From the NCBI RefSeq assembly GCF_000152265.2, contig NC_021592.1:310001-374000 (forward strand): a stretch of 64,000 nt of DNA, in the 5' to 3' direction. A model generated the notes under the pieces. It searched no databases, had not been told where the DNA came from, and saw only the letters and a list, made by a program, of their open reading frames with translations. This DNA comes from Ferroplasma acidarmanus Fer1. GTDB taxonomy: Archaea; Thermoplasmatota; Thermoplasmata; Thermoplasmatales; Thermoplasmataceae. This document shows positions 9,763 through 18,030 of this stretch, piece by piece. The translations under genes were made by a program, and so were the position numbers. Position 1 is the stretch's first letter; every line of letters begins with the position of its first letter.

Positions 9763-10085
9763 CTACTATTTTTACATTTCTACCATTATTGTTGTAGCTG
9801 CAACCACAAGTTTTGCATCATATATTTATTGTATGAATGTACACATTTACACCATTAAATAAATCGCACTAAATGTAATTTCGAGAAGTCCGGTTTATCA
9901 TTGAATGCGGCTTTCTCAGTGGTTATAAATTCCAACTATTCCGTTCTACCGGTGACACAAAGTTCTCCTATCAAAACTTAGGGAAAATATTAAAATTGGT
10001 TCAAATGCATGGTTATTTATATCAGGCAATTTATTCTGCAATTCAATATTATTATATATATAATAATAATTATAACTGGATTTGA

Positions 10086-10763
10086 ATGAAAGTTTTTCTG
10101 GACAGTTCCGATATTAATGAAATCAAGGAGATATCAGATTACGGCTTCATTGATGGGGTTACAACGGACCCTGTTTCTATAGCAAGGGAAGTAACAAAGG
10201 GTTCCACTACAGAACAGGTGATTACATCCATAATAAAGGCAGTTAATGGAGAGGTGCACATACAGGTTGTTTCACAGGATTACGATTCTATAATGGCCCA
10301 GGCATTTAAAATCCATTCCCTCGGGATGAATGTAATAGTAAACATTCCGGCAACATTTACCGGGATTAAGGCAATGTTGAAGCTAAACGAGAAAAAGGTA
10401 AAATGTTCTGCTTTATCTGTTTACAATACAGTTCAGGCCATTATGGCAGCACAGAACTACGCGGAATATGTTTCTATAAAAACCGGAAAAATAAAAAATA
10501 CCGCCGAGGATGGGATGGAGCTGGCCTACAATGTAAACCAAACATTTAAAAACTGTGGCTTTGACGCGAAGGTTCTTGTTGGAGGCATCTCAAACCCTGA
10601 AGACATAACCAGGGCAGGTATCATGGGTGCCGGTGCAATCTCAGTTACGTACCCGCTCCTGAAACAGGTGGAGGGAGATATTAACACGGGAACCGAAATC
10701 GCTGAACAGATGGAAGCGTGGAATAGAATTGCTGAAAGCAGCAGAACATTTTTTAATAAATAA
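10086..10763 (+). CDS. Transaldolase/fructose-6-phosphate-aldolase family protein lacking the Schiff-base lysine
   Basis: A 225-residue TIM-barrel protein of the small transaldolase family (TalC/MipB, as in Thermoplasma). The fold markers are present: FLDSSDINEI with Asp6, DGVTTDP near 23-29 (usually TTNP), a central SALSVYNTVQA strand, and late VLVGGISNPEDITRAG. The catalytic lysine that forms the Schiff base, Lys86 in the Thermoplasma enzyme (VKIP motif), is Asn86 here (VNIP; codon AAC). The usual FVGRLDD loop is also changed to KTGKIKN. It is therefore unlikely to be a standard transaldolase. It may be a paralogue with a different aldolase, lyase or binding role. It stands alone after the accessory patch. 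Confidence 0.8.
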   Translation: MKVFLDSSDINEIKEISDYGFIDGVTTDPVSIAREVTKGSTTEQVITSIIKAVNGEVHIQVVSQDYDSIMAQAFKIHSLGMNVIVNIPATFTGIKAMLKLNEKKVKCSALSVYNTVQAIMAAQNYAEYVSIKTGKIKNTAEDGMELAYNVNQTFKNCGFDAKVLVGGISNPEDITRAGIMGAGAISVTYPLLKQVEGDINTGTEIAEQMEAWNRIAESSRTFFNK

Positions 10764-10883
10764 TATTATAAAATTAATTTAAATATGTACCGGCTCCTGC
10801 AGAACCTTTGGAATGTCCTGTAAATAAAGTTCGTTTTATAAATTCAGCCACATTATGTTTTTATATGCAGTTCGTATATATTA

Positions 10884-11363
10884 ATGAATGATATGGTAGA
10901 AGAAGGAGAATTGGCCCCGGATTTCGAGGCTCTGGATACAGGATTGAAAAGCAAAAAATTGTCTGATTATAAGGGAAACGTTACCGTGCTCGCATTTTTC
11001 CCGGGTGCTTTCACATCTGTCTGCACAAAGGAAATGTGCACGTTCAGGGACTCTATGGCAAATTTTAACAAATTTAATGCAAAAGTCGTGGGCATCAGTG
11101 TGGATTCACCGTTCTCACTCAAGGAATTTGCCACAAAGAACAAACTGCAATTTGACCTGTTAAGTGATGGCAACCGTGAAATATCTGGTAAATACGGAGC
11201 TCTGTACAAAAGTTTTCTTAACATAAACGGGTTGACAGCATCTAAAAGATCTGTTTTTGTACTTGACAAAACTGGTAAAATTGTATATAAATGGGTCAGT
11301 GAAGATGCGGGAAAGGAACCCGATTATAAGAAAATAGAAGAAGTAATTTCAAAATATAATTAA
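10884..11363 (+). CDS. Peroxiredoxin, PrxQ/BCP type
   Basis: A 159-residue thiol peroxidase that reduces hydrogen peroxide or organic hydroperoxides. The peroxidatic Cys47 lies in PGAFTSVCTKEMCTF; Cys52 five residues later is the usual resolving cysteine of PrxQ/BCP proteins, giving an intramolecular disulfide. The supporting Thr and Pro of PGAFTSVC are present. The ATG at 10884 is likely; an in-frame ATG three codons on is possible. The electron donor (thioredoxin or a glutaredoxin-like protein) is not visible nearby. Protection from oxidants suits an iron-rich acidic habitat, which is inference. Confidence 0.92.
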   Translation: MNDMVEEGELAPDFEALDTGLKSKKLSDYKGNVTVLAFFPGAFTSVCTKEMCTFRDSMANFNKFNAKVVGISVDSPFSLKEFATKNKLQFDLLSDGNREISGKYGALYKSFLNINGLTASKRSVFVLDKTGKIVYKWVSEDAGKEPDYKKIEEVISKYN

Positions 11364-11384
11364 ATTGAAGTTAACCGGAAATAT

Positions 11385-11909
11385 TTATTTTTTTACTACT
11401 TTTAAATTTTCCAGATACCGCTTACAGAAGCTATTGTAATTTTCCTTATACTTTTCCCAGGTTTTTATGTAGTCTTCAGAAACTTCACCAACAACTTTTG
11501 CGGGAACGCCTACAGCGATTGACCTGTCAGGTATTTTGCTCTTGCTTTTAACAACAGCGCCTTCGCCTATTGCCGCCCATTTTCCTACTGTGGCAAAATC
11601 TGAAACGGTAGAATTCATTCCTATCACAGCATAATCATCTATGGTGCCGGTATGTATAACTGACAGATGCCCGATTGTTACATGTTCTCCTATTGTAGTT
11701 TTTTCCCCGGGCCTTGCGTGTATTACACAGTTATCTTCAATTGCAGAGTAAGCACCGATAGATATTTCACCATAATCCCCCCTCAATACAGCGCCCGGGC
11801 CTATCCACACATAATCCCCTATATGGACATTCCCTATCACTGTGGCATTCTCAAAAACATACGCTTTCCTGCTTATTTCCGGAACCTGCCCTTCGAACTC
11901 ATATATCAT
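11385..11909 (-). CDS. Gamma-carbonic-anhydrase-like hexapeptide-repeat protein
   Basis: A 174-residue left-handed beta-helix protein with hexapeptide repeats from about residue 18 to 130 (for example NATVIGNVHIG, TTIGEHVTIG). Zinc-binding histidines of gamma carbonic anhydrases are visible at His64, His81 and His86 (HLSVIH). Members of this branch (CamH/YrdA/PaaY-like) form trimers with metal at subunit interfaces; some hydrate CO2, others have unknown or CoA-linked roles. It lacks the acidic loop of the Cam prototype. The C-terminal helix (residues 140-172) is typical. It is convergent with the peroxiredoxin gene. Confidence 0.88.
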   Translation of the reverse strand: MIYEFEGQVPEISRKAYVFENATVIGNVHIGDYVWIGPGAVLRGDYGEISIGAYSAIEDNCVIHARPGEKTTIGEHVTIGHLSVIHTGTIDDYAVIGMNSTVSDFATVGKWAAIGEGAVVKSKSKIPDRSIAVGVPAKVVGEVSEDYIKTWEKYKENYNSFCKRYLENLKVVKK

Positions 11910-11965
11910 GCAGGTAGAACAGAGATAAAGATTTAAATTTAATTATCTGGGAAAATGTACGGGAT

Positions 11966-12226
11966 TTATTTTTTGCTTTCCTTGAACCGGAAATAACGCA
12001 CAAGCTTTCCGTCCTGATTGTATATGTCCCTGTACTCAATTTTATCTGACCATACAAGAAATGTAAGTTCCATATGAATAATCAGATCATCGTGGTCCTT
12101 TGCAATATGTTCATCTATTTCTTTTAAAGTGTATGCATTTACCGTGTTTTTTTCAAGAAATTCAAGTACTGTTGCGCCGATTGAATTGGTTCCGGAAGAT
12201 TCAAACTGTTGTTTATCTACAGGCAT
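11966..12226 (-). CDS. Small hypothetical protein, winged-helix-like
   Basis: An 86-residue basic-acidic protein with a helix-turn-helix-like order: VLEFLEKNTVNAYTLKEIDE, then two helices and a YRDIYNQDGKLVRYFRF hairpin that could be a wing. This would suit a small DNA-binding protein, but no specific family is recognised. It starts 13 bases after the stop of the CoxG-like gene and runs in the same direction, so the two are probably co-transcribed. Confidence 0.6.
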   Translation of the reverse strand: MPVDKQQFESSGTNSIGATVLEFLEKNTVNAYTLKEIDEHIAKDHDDLIIHMELTFLVWSDKIEYRDIYNQDGKLVRYFRFKESKK

Positions 12227-12239
12227 AGCAAATCACTCT

Positions 12240-12692
12240 TCAGTTCCCTGCATCCTCTTCAAGGGCTTTTTTATAATTACCAACCAGTTTTACAATATAT
12301 TTTTGAGCAGCACTTTTAAGCATCCTTGCACCCATGCTTGCTGCGGTCCCAACAATATTCATATCAGCCTTCCAGTTAACCTTTGTACCATCTTCATCAG
12401 GCAAAAAATCAAAATTAACGGTAAAGTCAACAGATGCCCCTGAACCGTTTCCCTTGCCTTTTAAAGTGATATGCTCACTGGCTTTTTTGTCGGTAATATC
12501 CAGAACCAGGTCAAATTTTCCCTTTATGAATGAAACGCCTGCTTTTGCAGTTAGCTTCATTTCATTTTCATCTACTTTCTCATAATTCAGGAGGTCGGGA
12601 ATAAGTTTTATCAGTGCTTCCTGGTCCACAACATATCCGTAAGCTTTTTCCGGCGTGGTTTTTACATCAAAAGAGTCTTCAAATGTTAACAT
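12240..12692 (-). CDS. SRPBCC/CoxG-like protein
   Basis: A 150-residue START/SRPBCC-domain protein of the carbon-monoxide-dehydrogenase subunit G type. It shows FEDSFDVKTTPEKAYGYVVD at the N-terminus, a central GKFDLVLDITDKK strand pair, and a C-terminal long helix (AASMGARMLKSAAQKYIVKL). CoxG proteins bind hydrophobic ligands or help assemble and anchor molybdenum hydroxylases. No such hydroxylase genes are in this window, so a role in CO oxidation is not supported. It leads a probable two-gene unit with the winged-helix-like protein. Confidence 0.82.
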   Translation of the reverse strand: MLTFEDSFDVKTTPEKAYGYVVDQEALIKLIPDLLNYEKVDENEMKLTAKAGVSFIKGKFDLVLDITDKKASEHITLKGKGNGSGASVDFTVNFDFLPDEDGTKVNWKADMNIVGTAASMGARMLKSAAQKYIVKLVGNYKKALEEDAGN

Positions 12693-13025
12693 ATGATTAC
12701 ATTAAAACATAATAGATAAATCTTTATGCTAATCCATTGTATTTTTGCTTTCAATGGCCCGCTGCATATTTCATAGAATTATATGAAACTTTTATAGTGC
12801 AAATATAAACAGCATGATTTTTTCCAGGTGCTATCAATTTACTATTCTTCCTCTGTTACAATATACAGTTTCCATAATTTGTCCGCAGCATATCCACAGC
12901 TATCTCCAATCACATCTTTCCTACACTTTTGTGTGTAATTGATAGATTACAACCACGCTTATATGATATAACTTCTATGTTGTATATAAACCACAAGATG
13001 TAAGAGGAATAGGGCGAACCAGGTA
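12693..13025. other. Gene-free region, nothing identified
   Basis: These 333 bases lie between the CoxG-like start and the pheA stop. There is a promoter-like AT run directly upstream of the CoxG-like ATG. I see no ORF with a credible start, no strong hairpin and no tRNA-like structure. Confidence 0.5.
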
Positions 13026-13838
13026 TTAGTCTTCATCGTTGATACGGGCAGTTCCATACGTTCCCAGAATTTTAAACTGTTCTACTGATTTCTGTATATC
13101 TGTTATTGCCGCATCAGTATTTTTATTATTTTCTATATCTATAAAAAATATATATTGAAATGGTATGTATTGTACCGGCCTTGACTCTATTTTTGTCATA
13201 TTTATCCCGTAATCGTTAAGTATTTTCAAAATTTTATATAAGGCCCCAGGCTTATTTCTGGTTGAAAAAACTATTGATGTCTTTGATGGAGCAGATGCCT
13301 TAACAGGTGCTTTAGCTATTAAAAAGAACCTGGTATAACTGTGCCTGTTGTTTTCTATGTCTTTCTCAAGTATCTGCATGCCATTTAAATTAGCTGCGAT
13401 CTCACTTGCAATAGCTGCATGGGATAAGCCAAAATTTTCTTTAATTATCTGTACACTTCCGGCAGTATCGTATTCACTTACAGGTTTCATGCCGTGGCTG
13501 TATATGAAATCGGAACATTGCGATAAAGCCTGTGGATGGGAGTGGACATGTGTTATATTATCTGTTTTTGCTCCAGCATGCCCTATAAGGCAATGTTTTA
13601 TTCTCAGATAGTACTCTTTAATTATATAAAAATTCATCCTGAATAGAAAATCATATGTCTGGTTAACTGCACCTTCAATTGAATTTTCAACAGGAACGAC
13701 AGCAAGGTTAATATTTCCATCCTCCAGTGACATGAATACTGCCCTTACCGATTCTAATGGTACATATTCACCTGTAGCCATCTGTATAGCTGCAATATGG
13801 CTGTATGCCCCCGGTTCGCCAAAATAACCTATTTTCAA
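13026..13838 (-). CDS. pheA: Prephenate dehydratase
   Basis: A 270-residue monofunctional enzyme that converts prephenate to phenylpyruvate. It has the catalytic domain (FGEPGAYSH, PVENSIEGAVNQT, VHSHPQALSQC, and the HSYTRFFLI motif carrying the essential Thr) followed by a C-terminal ACT domain (KPGALYKILKILNDYGINMT and ESRP) for phenylalanine feedback. The start codon is TTG at 13838 (MKIGYFGEPG), because no ATG fits the conserved N-terminus. No chorismate mutase domain is attached. It is followed by two membrane-protein genes on the same strand. Confidence 0.94.
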   Translation of the reverse strand: MKIGYFGEPGAYSHIAAIQMATGEYVPLESVRAVFMSLEDGNINLAVVPVENSIEGAVNQTYDFLFRMNFYIIKEYYLRIKHCLIGHAGAKTDNITHVHSHPQALSQCSDFIYSHGMKPVSEYDTAGSVQIIKENFGLSHAAIASEIAANLNGMQILEKDIENNRHSYTRFFLIAKAPVKASAPSKTSIVFSTRNKPGALYKILKILNDYGINMTKIESRPVQYIPFQYIFFIDIENNKNTDAAITDIQKSVEQFKILGTYGTARINDED

Positions 13839-13862
13839 TAAAGCATAATATAATTAATATAT

Positions 13863-14534
13863 TTAAAACTGGTTAAAGTCGTATTCATCTTTTTCTATTT
13901 CCTTTTTGTGCTTATATTCATCTGAATCCATACGCCTGTAAAGCCATATAAGGAATATTATAATCGGAACTGCAGGAATCCACATATATAGAGAATATAA
14001 TGGATGTGCAGATTCTTCCAGTATTATTTCAGATGTTTCAATAGCTCCTGCAAACGCCAGTTCTATAACTACAAATATATACATATAAATAATTTTCATG
14101 TATTTCTTTCCCAGTTCCCCTTTGAACAGGTAATATAATATGTATATACTGGTGCTTACAGCTACAGCATAAGCTGGAAGTTCAAGCCATGAATGCGGGA
14201 GTATCATAAGGCTTGTAAATATTGCCAGGCCGCTAACCTTTGTGGCAGTTCCCTCTACTGCTATCACACTTGCAGTTGACCCTATAGAAAAGCCGAACAT
14301 CAGTATTCCTACTACAGGTATAAACTCTATACTGGCTATTAAAAGGTTATGTGGAAATATGCTTAGCCACATTGGAAAAAAGGATTGTGATATAATGGCG
14401 CTATCTTCTGATTTAAAACTTGCATAAAGTGCAGGGTCATGTATTGGAAGGGATGAAATGACGGCAAACCCGACGAGTTCTATAATGAATGATAATAAAA
14501 ATATTTTCCTGAGCCTCGGCATTTTTATTTCCAT
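13863..14534 (-). CDS. SpoIIM/DUF95-family membrane protein
   Basis: A 223-residue polytopic membrane protein (about six helices). It carries the SpoIIM signatures: FPHNLLIA near residues 60-67, LPHSWLELPA near 115-124, and the late acidic AGAIET. The tail is charged and cytoplasmic. The family is widespread in archaea and bacteria; its molecular role is unsettled, though members appear in sporulation and in circular-bacteriocin clusters. A TTG five codons upstream (14549) is an alternative start; I prefer the ATG at 14534. It is a free-standing homologue of the domain fused to a signal peptidase at 47768-49351. Confidence 0.85.
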   Translation of the reverse strand: MEIKMPRLRKIFLLSFIIELVGFAVISSLPIHDPALYASFKSEDSAIISQSFFPMWLSIFPHNLLIASIEFIPVVGILMFGFSIGSTASVIAVEGTATKVSGLAIFTSLMILPHSWLELPAYAVAVSTSIYILYYLFKGELGKKYMKIIYMYIFVVIELAFAGAIETSEIILEESAHPLYSLYMWIPAVPIIIFLIWLYRRMDSDEYKHKKEIEKDEYDFNQF

Positions 14535-14593
14535 ATTTCCTAATCTCAATTGTATTATTTATATTTTGGTCAAAAAATGGACTAAAATATAAT

Positions 14594-16357
14594 TTAGTCG
14601 GAATCCTCCTGATTTATAAGTTTTATATCATCTTCGTATTTATTCAGTATAGAATCAAGCGTTATTATGCCTATAAATTTCCCATTATCCACAACAGCGC
14701 ACCATTTGGTCCTATTTTTCATCATAAGTTCCCATGCATTTTCTGCGCTATTTTCGAGTTTCACATATGAAATACCAGCTTTGTAATAATCCTTTACATA
14801 ACCGTATGACCTGTTTACAATATCATAAAGATAAACGGCTCCCATTAGCTTCTCATGGTAAACAACTGGAAGTGATAATAAATCATTTTCCTTCATAATA
14901 TTATCAGCACGGTATATAGTATAGTAAAGGTCTGCGTAAACATCATTAATAATCTTCAAACTTGAAATTTTCATCTCCAGAAGCATGGGCGTGTGGTACT
15001 CACCCATATTTGCCGGGGAGTCCCTCCTCTGCTCCACCTGTGATTCGTAAATGGAGTATTTTGTTCCTGATGCTATGTACGCAATAGATACAGCTAGCAT
15101 TGCACCAGGCAACAATTGCAGGCTTCCTGTCATTTCAACTACCATAAGTATCACGGCAAGTGGAGCCTTCCCCGCTGCACCGAAAAATGACAGCATGCCT
15201 ATAATAACGAATGGCGCTACCACTGGCACAATTCCCGGGGAAATCATATGGAACAGGACGCCAAAAAGTGCACCAAGTGAAGCACCAATAAATATACCCG
15301 GTGCAAAAACACCACCGCTTCCTCCCGAGGAAACAGTAAAGGATGTTGCAATAATCTTGATAAATGGAAGCAATACAAGAATAAGGAGAATCGGGAGCCC
15401 AAATGTTACCAGTTCATTGAATTTCCCATATTCCAGTAATTCAACCCAGCCATAGCCGGTGCCAAGTATTTCAGGAAACAGCAGGGCTATCACTCCTACT
15501 ATCGCACCACCAATCATTGGTTTGAAGTGATTCGGTATTTTAAATTTTTTGAATAGGTTTCTAACGCCATAGAAAGTCCGGATATAGAGAATTGAGAATA
15601 ATCCTGCAACAAGGCCCAGTACTGCATAAAAAGGCAATCTCAAAACATTGAATGTGTTGAGATAATCACCAAATATAGGTTCAAATCCAACAACGGATGC
15701 AAATATTGAGTAGCCTATGGATGATGCCACCAGAGATGGAAATATTACTTCAGATTCAAAGTCTCTCCGGTATAGTATTTCAGCTCCCAGAACGGCTCCG
15801 CCAATAGGCGCTTTAAATATTGTCCCTATGCCAGCGCCTATGCCAACCGCTACAGCTATTCGCCTATCTTTCGGACTGAGCCCGAGAATATCAGCGAGAA
15901 ATGAGCCTATTCCTGCAGCTATAAGAGCCGTGGGTCCTTCCCTACCTGCACTGCCGCCAGAACCGATCGTAATTGCAGAAGCTATTGTTTTGACCACAGG
16001 AGTTCTGCGTTTAATTTTTCCATGGTTATAGTGAAATGAGCGTATCGCTGCATCTGTCCCGTGCCCTTCCGATGAGGGGTCAAATGTATAAATTATAAAC
16101 CCGGTAATCAGGCCCCCGGCAGCGACTACAACAGGAATCAAGTAATACCTCAATGCGTAGAAATGATAAACAAGGGAACCCCCTTCACCCAGGGGATGTG
16201 GTATTGGCATCCCAACTATATGGGTAAAAAATATGAATTCAAACAGGCGAATAGTAAAATAAAACGCCAGTGCACCAAAACCGGCGACAACACCAATTAT
16301 GGCACCCACTATGAACCAGCGCTGGAAGTATGGGAGTGATGATAGTTTAAGATTCAT
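14594..16357 (-). CDS. ClC-family chloride channel/antiporter with CBS domains
   Basis: A 587-residue integral membrane protein. The anion-selectivity motifs are GSGGSAGREGP (132-142, gating Glu140), GIGAGIGTIFKAPIGGA, and SSGGSGGVFAPG near 343-354. The last ~110 residues hold a CBS pair (MKISSLKIINDVYADL onward, ending WCAVVDNGKFIGIITLDSIL), which in this family senses nucleotides. ClC antiporters exchange Cl- for H+ and serve acid resistance in bacteria, a plausible job in an acidophile. Start ATG at 16357. Confidence 0.94.
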   Translation of the reverse strand: MNLKLSSLPYFQRWFIVGAIIGVVAGFGALAFYFTIRLFEFIFFTHIVGMPIPHPLGEGGSLVYHFYALRYYLIPVVVAAGGLITGFIIYTFDPSSEGHGTDAAIRSFHYNHGKIKRRTPVVKTIASAITIGSGGSAGREGPTALIAAGIGSFLADILGLSPKDRRIAVAVGIGAGIGTIFKAPIGGAVLGAEILYRRDFESEVIFPSLVASSIGYSIFASVVGFEPIFGDYLNTFNVLRLPFYAVLGLVAGLFSILYIRTFYGVRNLFKKFKIPNHFKPMIGGAIVGVIALLFPEILGTGYGWVELLEYGKFNELVTFGLPILLILVLLPFIKIIATSFTVSSGGSGGVFAPGIFIGASLGALFGVLFHMISPGIVPVVAPFVIIGMLSFFGAAGKAPLAVILMVVEMTGSLQLLPGAMLAVSIAYIASGTKYSIYESQVEQRRDSPANMGEYHTPMLLEMKISSLKIINDVYADLYYTIYRADNIMKENDLLSLPVVYHEKLMGAVYLYDIVNRSYGYVKDYYKAGISYVKLENSAENAWELMMKNRTKWCAVVDNGKFIGIITLDSILNKYEDDIKLINQEDSD

Positions 16358-16567
16358 TTCATCACCATATGGATATCATTGTTATTGAATTTTAAGAGTA
16401 CTTGATATGAGTGTAAATATGTATTTAGATACATTATTAAACAGTATTAATAGTATTTATATAAATTTTGAGAATTGGAAACAATAGTCTCTGGAGTTAT
16501 TCAGAGAATCATAAATATGAATTGCCAGTAATTAAGGTTTTCAATGCCTGCTATATGTATTGGAATT

Positions 16568-17131
16568 TTAGGGCTTTCCCTTATCAAAATAATCTTTAAT
16601 TTTTTCAGATACGATATTGAATGAAGTTTTCATCAATGCTGCTGGAGACCAGGGGATAAGTAATTCAGGATTCAGCAGGCGGAACCAGTAATTTTCATTA
16701 ATATTTTCAACCATGTACCTTGATTTGTATGCCAGTATAAATTCACCGAATACGGATTTATAATATCTATAGGGTTCATAAATAACAGGCTGCACATATT
16801 CGAAATTTAAATGTTGCAGGTATTTTCTTGCAATTTCGATATGCGCCATCATCTTGGAATAGCCCGGAAAATACGAGTCATTGTATAACCGGATATGGAG
16901 CTCCCATGGAGCTTTTATTATCTTAGAAATACCGTAATCTTCGCCATGGTCAAAACTCGGAGTTGCATTGGCAAACCCCCTATGTATTTTCAAATACTGT
17001 ATCACCATGTCAGATTTTTTTTCAGGTATTAAAAGGGAAAATGATTCTTCATCTTTCACAGTTTTCCTGTCTATGTATATGCTGGTGTTATCCTTAACCT
17101 GAATATTTTTAGGAAACAATATATAAGACAT
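16568..17131 (-). CDS. Hypothetical protein
   Basis: A 187-residue soluble protein that I do not recognise. It is rich in aromatic residues (many Tyr and Phe, for example EPYRYYKSVFGEF), has no Cys or signal peptide, and appears to be mixed alpha/beta. It is divergent from gmhA. A run of AT-rich bases before the ATG at 17131 provides a likely leaderless promoter. Confidence 0.6.
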   Translation of the reverse strand: MSYILFPKNIQVKDNTSIYIDRKTVKDEESFSLLIPEKKSDMVIQYLKIHRGFANATPSFDHGEDYGISKIIKAPWELHIRLYNDSYFPGYSKMMAHIEIARKYLQHLNFEYVQPVIYEPYRYYKSVFGEFILAYKSRYMVENINENYWFRLLNPELLIPWSPAALMKTSFNIVSEKIKDYFDKGKP

Positions 17132-17251
17132 TAATACCTTTATTGCTTTATATAATTAAGTTTTTTCTTAGATGAAGTTAGGGCTTCCAGAATTCAGGAA
17201 TTAATCAAATAGAAAACCATATATTTATTAATACAGGATAATTTTACCAGC

Positions 17252-17800
17252 ATGGACCTGGAACAATACAAAAATGAAGGGATCAAAGCCCGGAAAAATA
17301 TAGACACAAGCCAGATTAAGAAAATAGCCGACGGTATAATAAATTCTTTTAGAAACAATGGAAAATTAATAGTGTTTGGAAATGGTGGATCAGCTGCGGA
17401 TGCACAGCATTTCGTTGCAGAACTCACAGGGCATTACATGAAGGAGAGAAAGGCCCTCCCAGCTATTGCACTGACAACAAATACTTCAGCACTTACTGCA
17501 ATTGGAAATGATTACTCATATAATGATATATTTTCCAGGCAGGTACAGGCGTTATGCAAAAAGGAAGACTATGTGGTTGGAATAAGCACGTCAGGGAATT
17601 CAAAGAACGTTGTAGCAGGGATAGAAGAAGCAAACTCAATAGGCGCATTTACACTGGGATTTACTGGGAAATCAGGTGGCAAGCTTGCTGGAATATGCAG
17701 AGATGTTTTTCATTCTGATAGTGATATAACTCCTATAATACAGGAAATACATATAACAGCTATACATATGATCTGTGCTATTATAGACGGGGATTTTTGA
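17252..17800 (+). CDS. gmhA: Sedoheptulose 7-phosphate isomerase (SIS domain)
   Basis: A 182-residue SIS-domain isomerase that converts sedoheptulose 7-phosphate to D-glycero-D-manno-heptose 7-phosphate. Key motifs are FGNGGSAADAQHFVAEL (43-59), ELTGHYMKER, ALTTNTSALTAIGND, and GISTSGNSKNV (phosphate-binding SIS loop); the late QEIHITAIHMIC carries the metal-binding or catalytic His. The next gene, hddA, encodes the following kinase of the GDP-heptose route, so the two support each other's assignment. The ATG lies about 25 bases after an AT-rich TATA-like run. Confidence 0.92.
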   Translation: MDLEQYKNEGIKARKNIDTSQIKKIADGIINSFRNNGKLIVFGNGGSAADAQHFVAELTGHYMKERKALPAIALTTNTSALTAIGNDYSYNDIFSRQVQALCKKEDYVVGISTSGNSKNVVAGIEEANSIGAFTLGFTGKSGGKLAGICRDVFHSDSDITPIIQEIHITAIHMICAIIDGDF

Positions 17801-18030
17801 CATTTCAGCTATTCCCTGAAGCTTTTTGTTTCAATGAATAGATTCATTGTATCCAGTATATTTCTAATTTTTAGGGAACAAAACAGGAATAAGCCCGTAT
17901 CCATTTATTAGGGCCTGCTGATGAAAAAGGAACTTTGGTATTTGGGGTGTATTTTCCAGACTGTATAGAAAACAAAGCCTGACAATTTAAACCATAGATA
18001 ATTTTTTATAAAGATTTTCACTGAACTTTT
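17801..18030. other. gmhA-hddA intergenic region with diverged repeat copy
   Basis: These 230 bases contain a copy of the CTGTATAG-core repeat at 17946-17984 and a TATA-like run (ATAATTTTTTATAAAG, near 17998-18013) suited to driving the hddA gene. I see no ORF here. Confidence 0.4.
17946..17984 (+). repeat. Diverged repeat with CTGTATAG core, copy B
   Basis: Matches 9693-9729 in the same orientation: GGTGTATTTTCCAGACTGTA, then TAGA, AAAG and GACA. It may be a footprint of an insertion sequence that moved through this chromosome. Confidence 0.5.

Larger units (their letters stand above)
9626..10085. other. Gene-free stretch with repeat copies and a decayed reading frame
   Basis: This stretch holds the second 37-bp repeat (9726-9762) and, directly before it, a CTGTATAG-containing element shared with 17946-17984. 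Around 9859-9932 the minus strand gives an uninterrupted peptide-like run (EFITTEKAAFNDKPDFSKLH) that is preceded by a stop and has no start. It looks like a remnant of a gene that I cannot identify. The last 60 bases are AT-rich and contain the probable promoter of the next gene. Confidence 0.5.

Noticed and set aside
12240-12692. CoxG-like protein as evidence for CO dehydrogenase
   Set aside because: No coxL, coxM or coxS-type genes are present in the window, and SRPBCC proteins have many roles.
13348-13611. Long open frames antisense to pheA, ilvD, pyrD, ppsA and others
   Set aside because: They mirror codon bias of the real genes, lack promoters or ribosome sites, and show no recognisable motifs.
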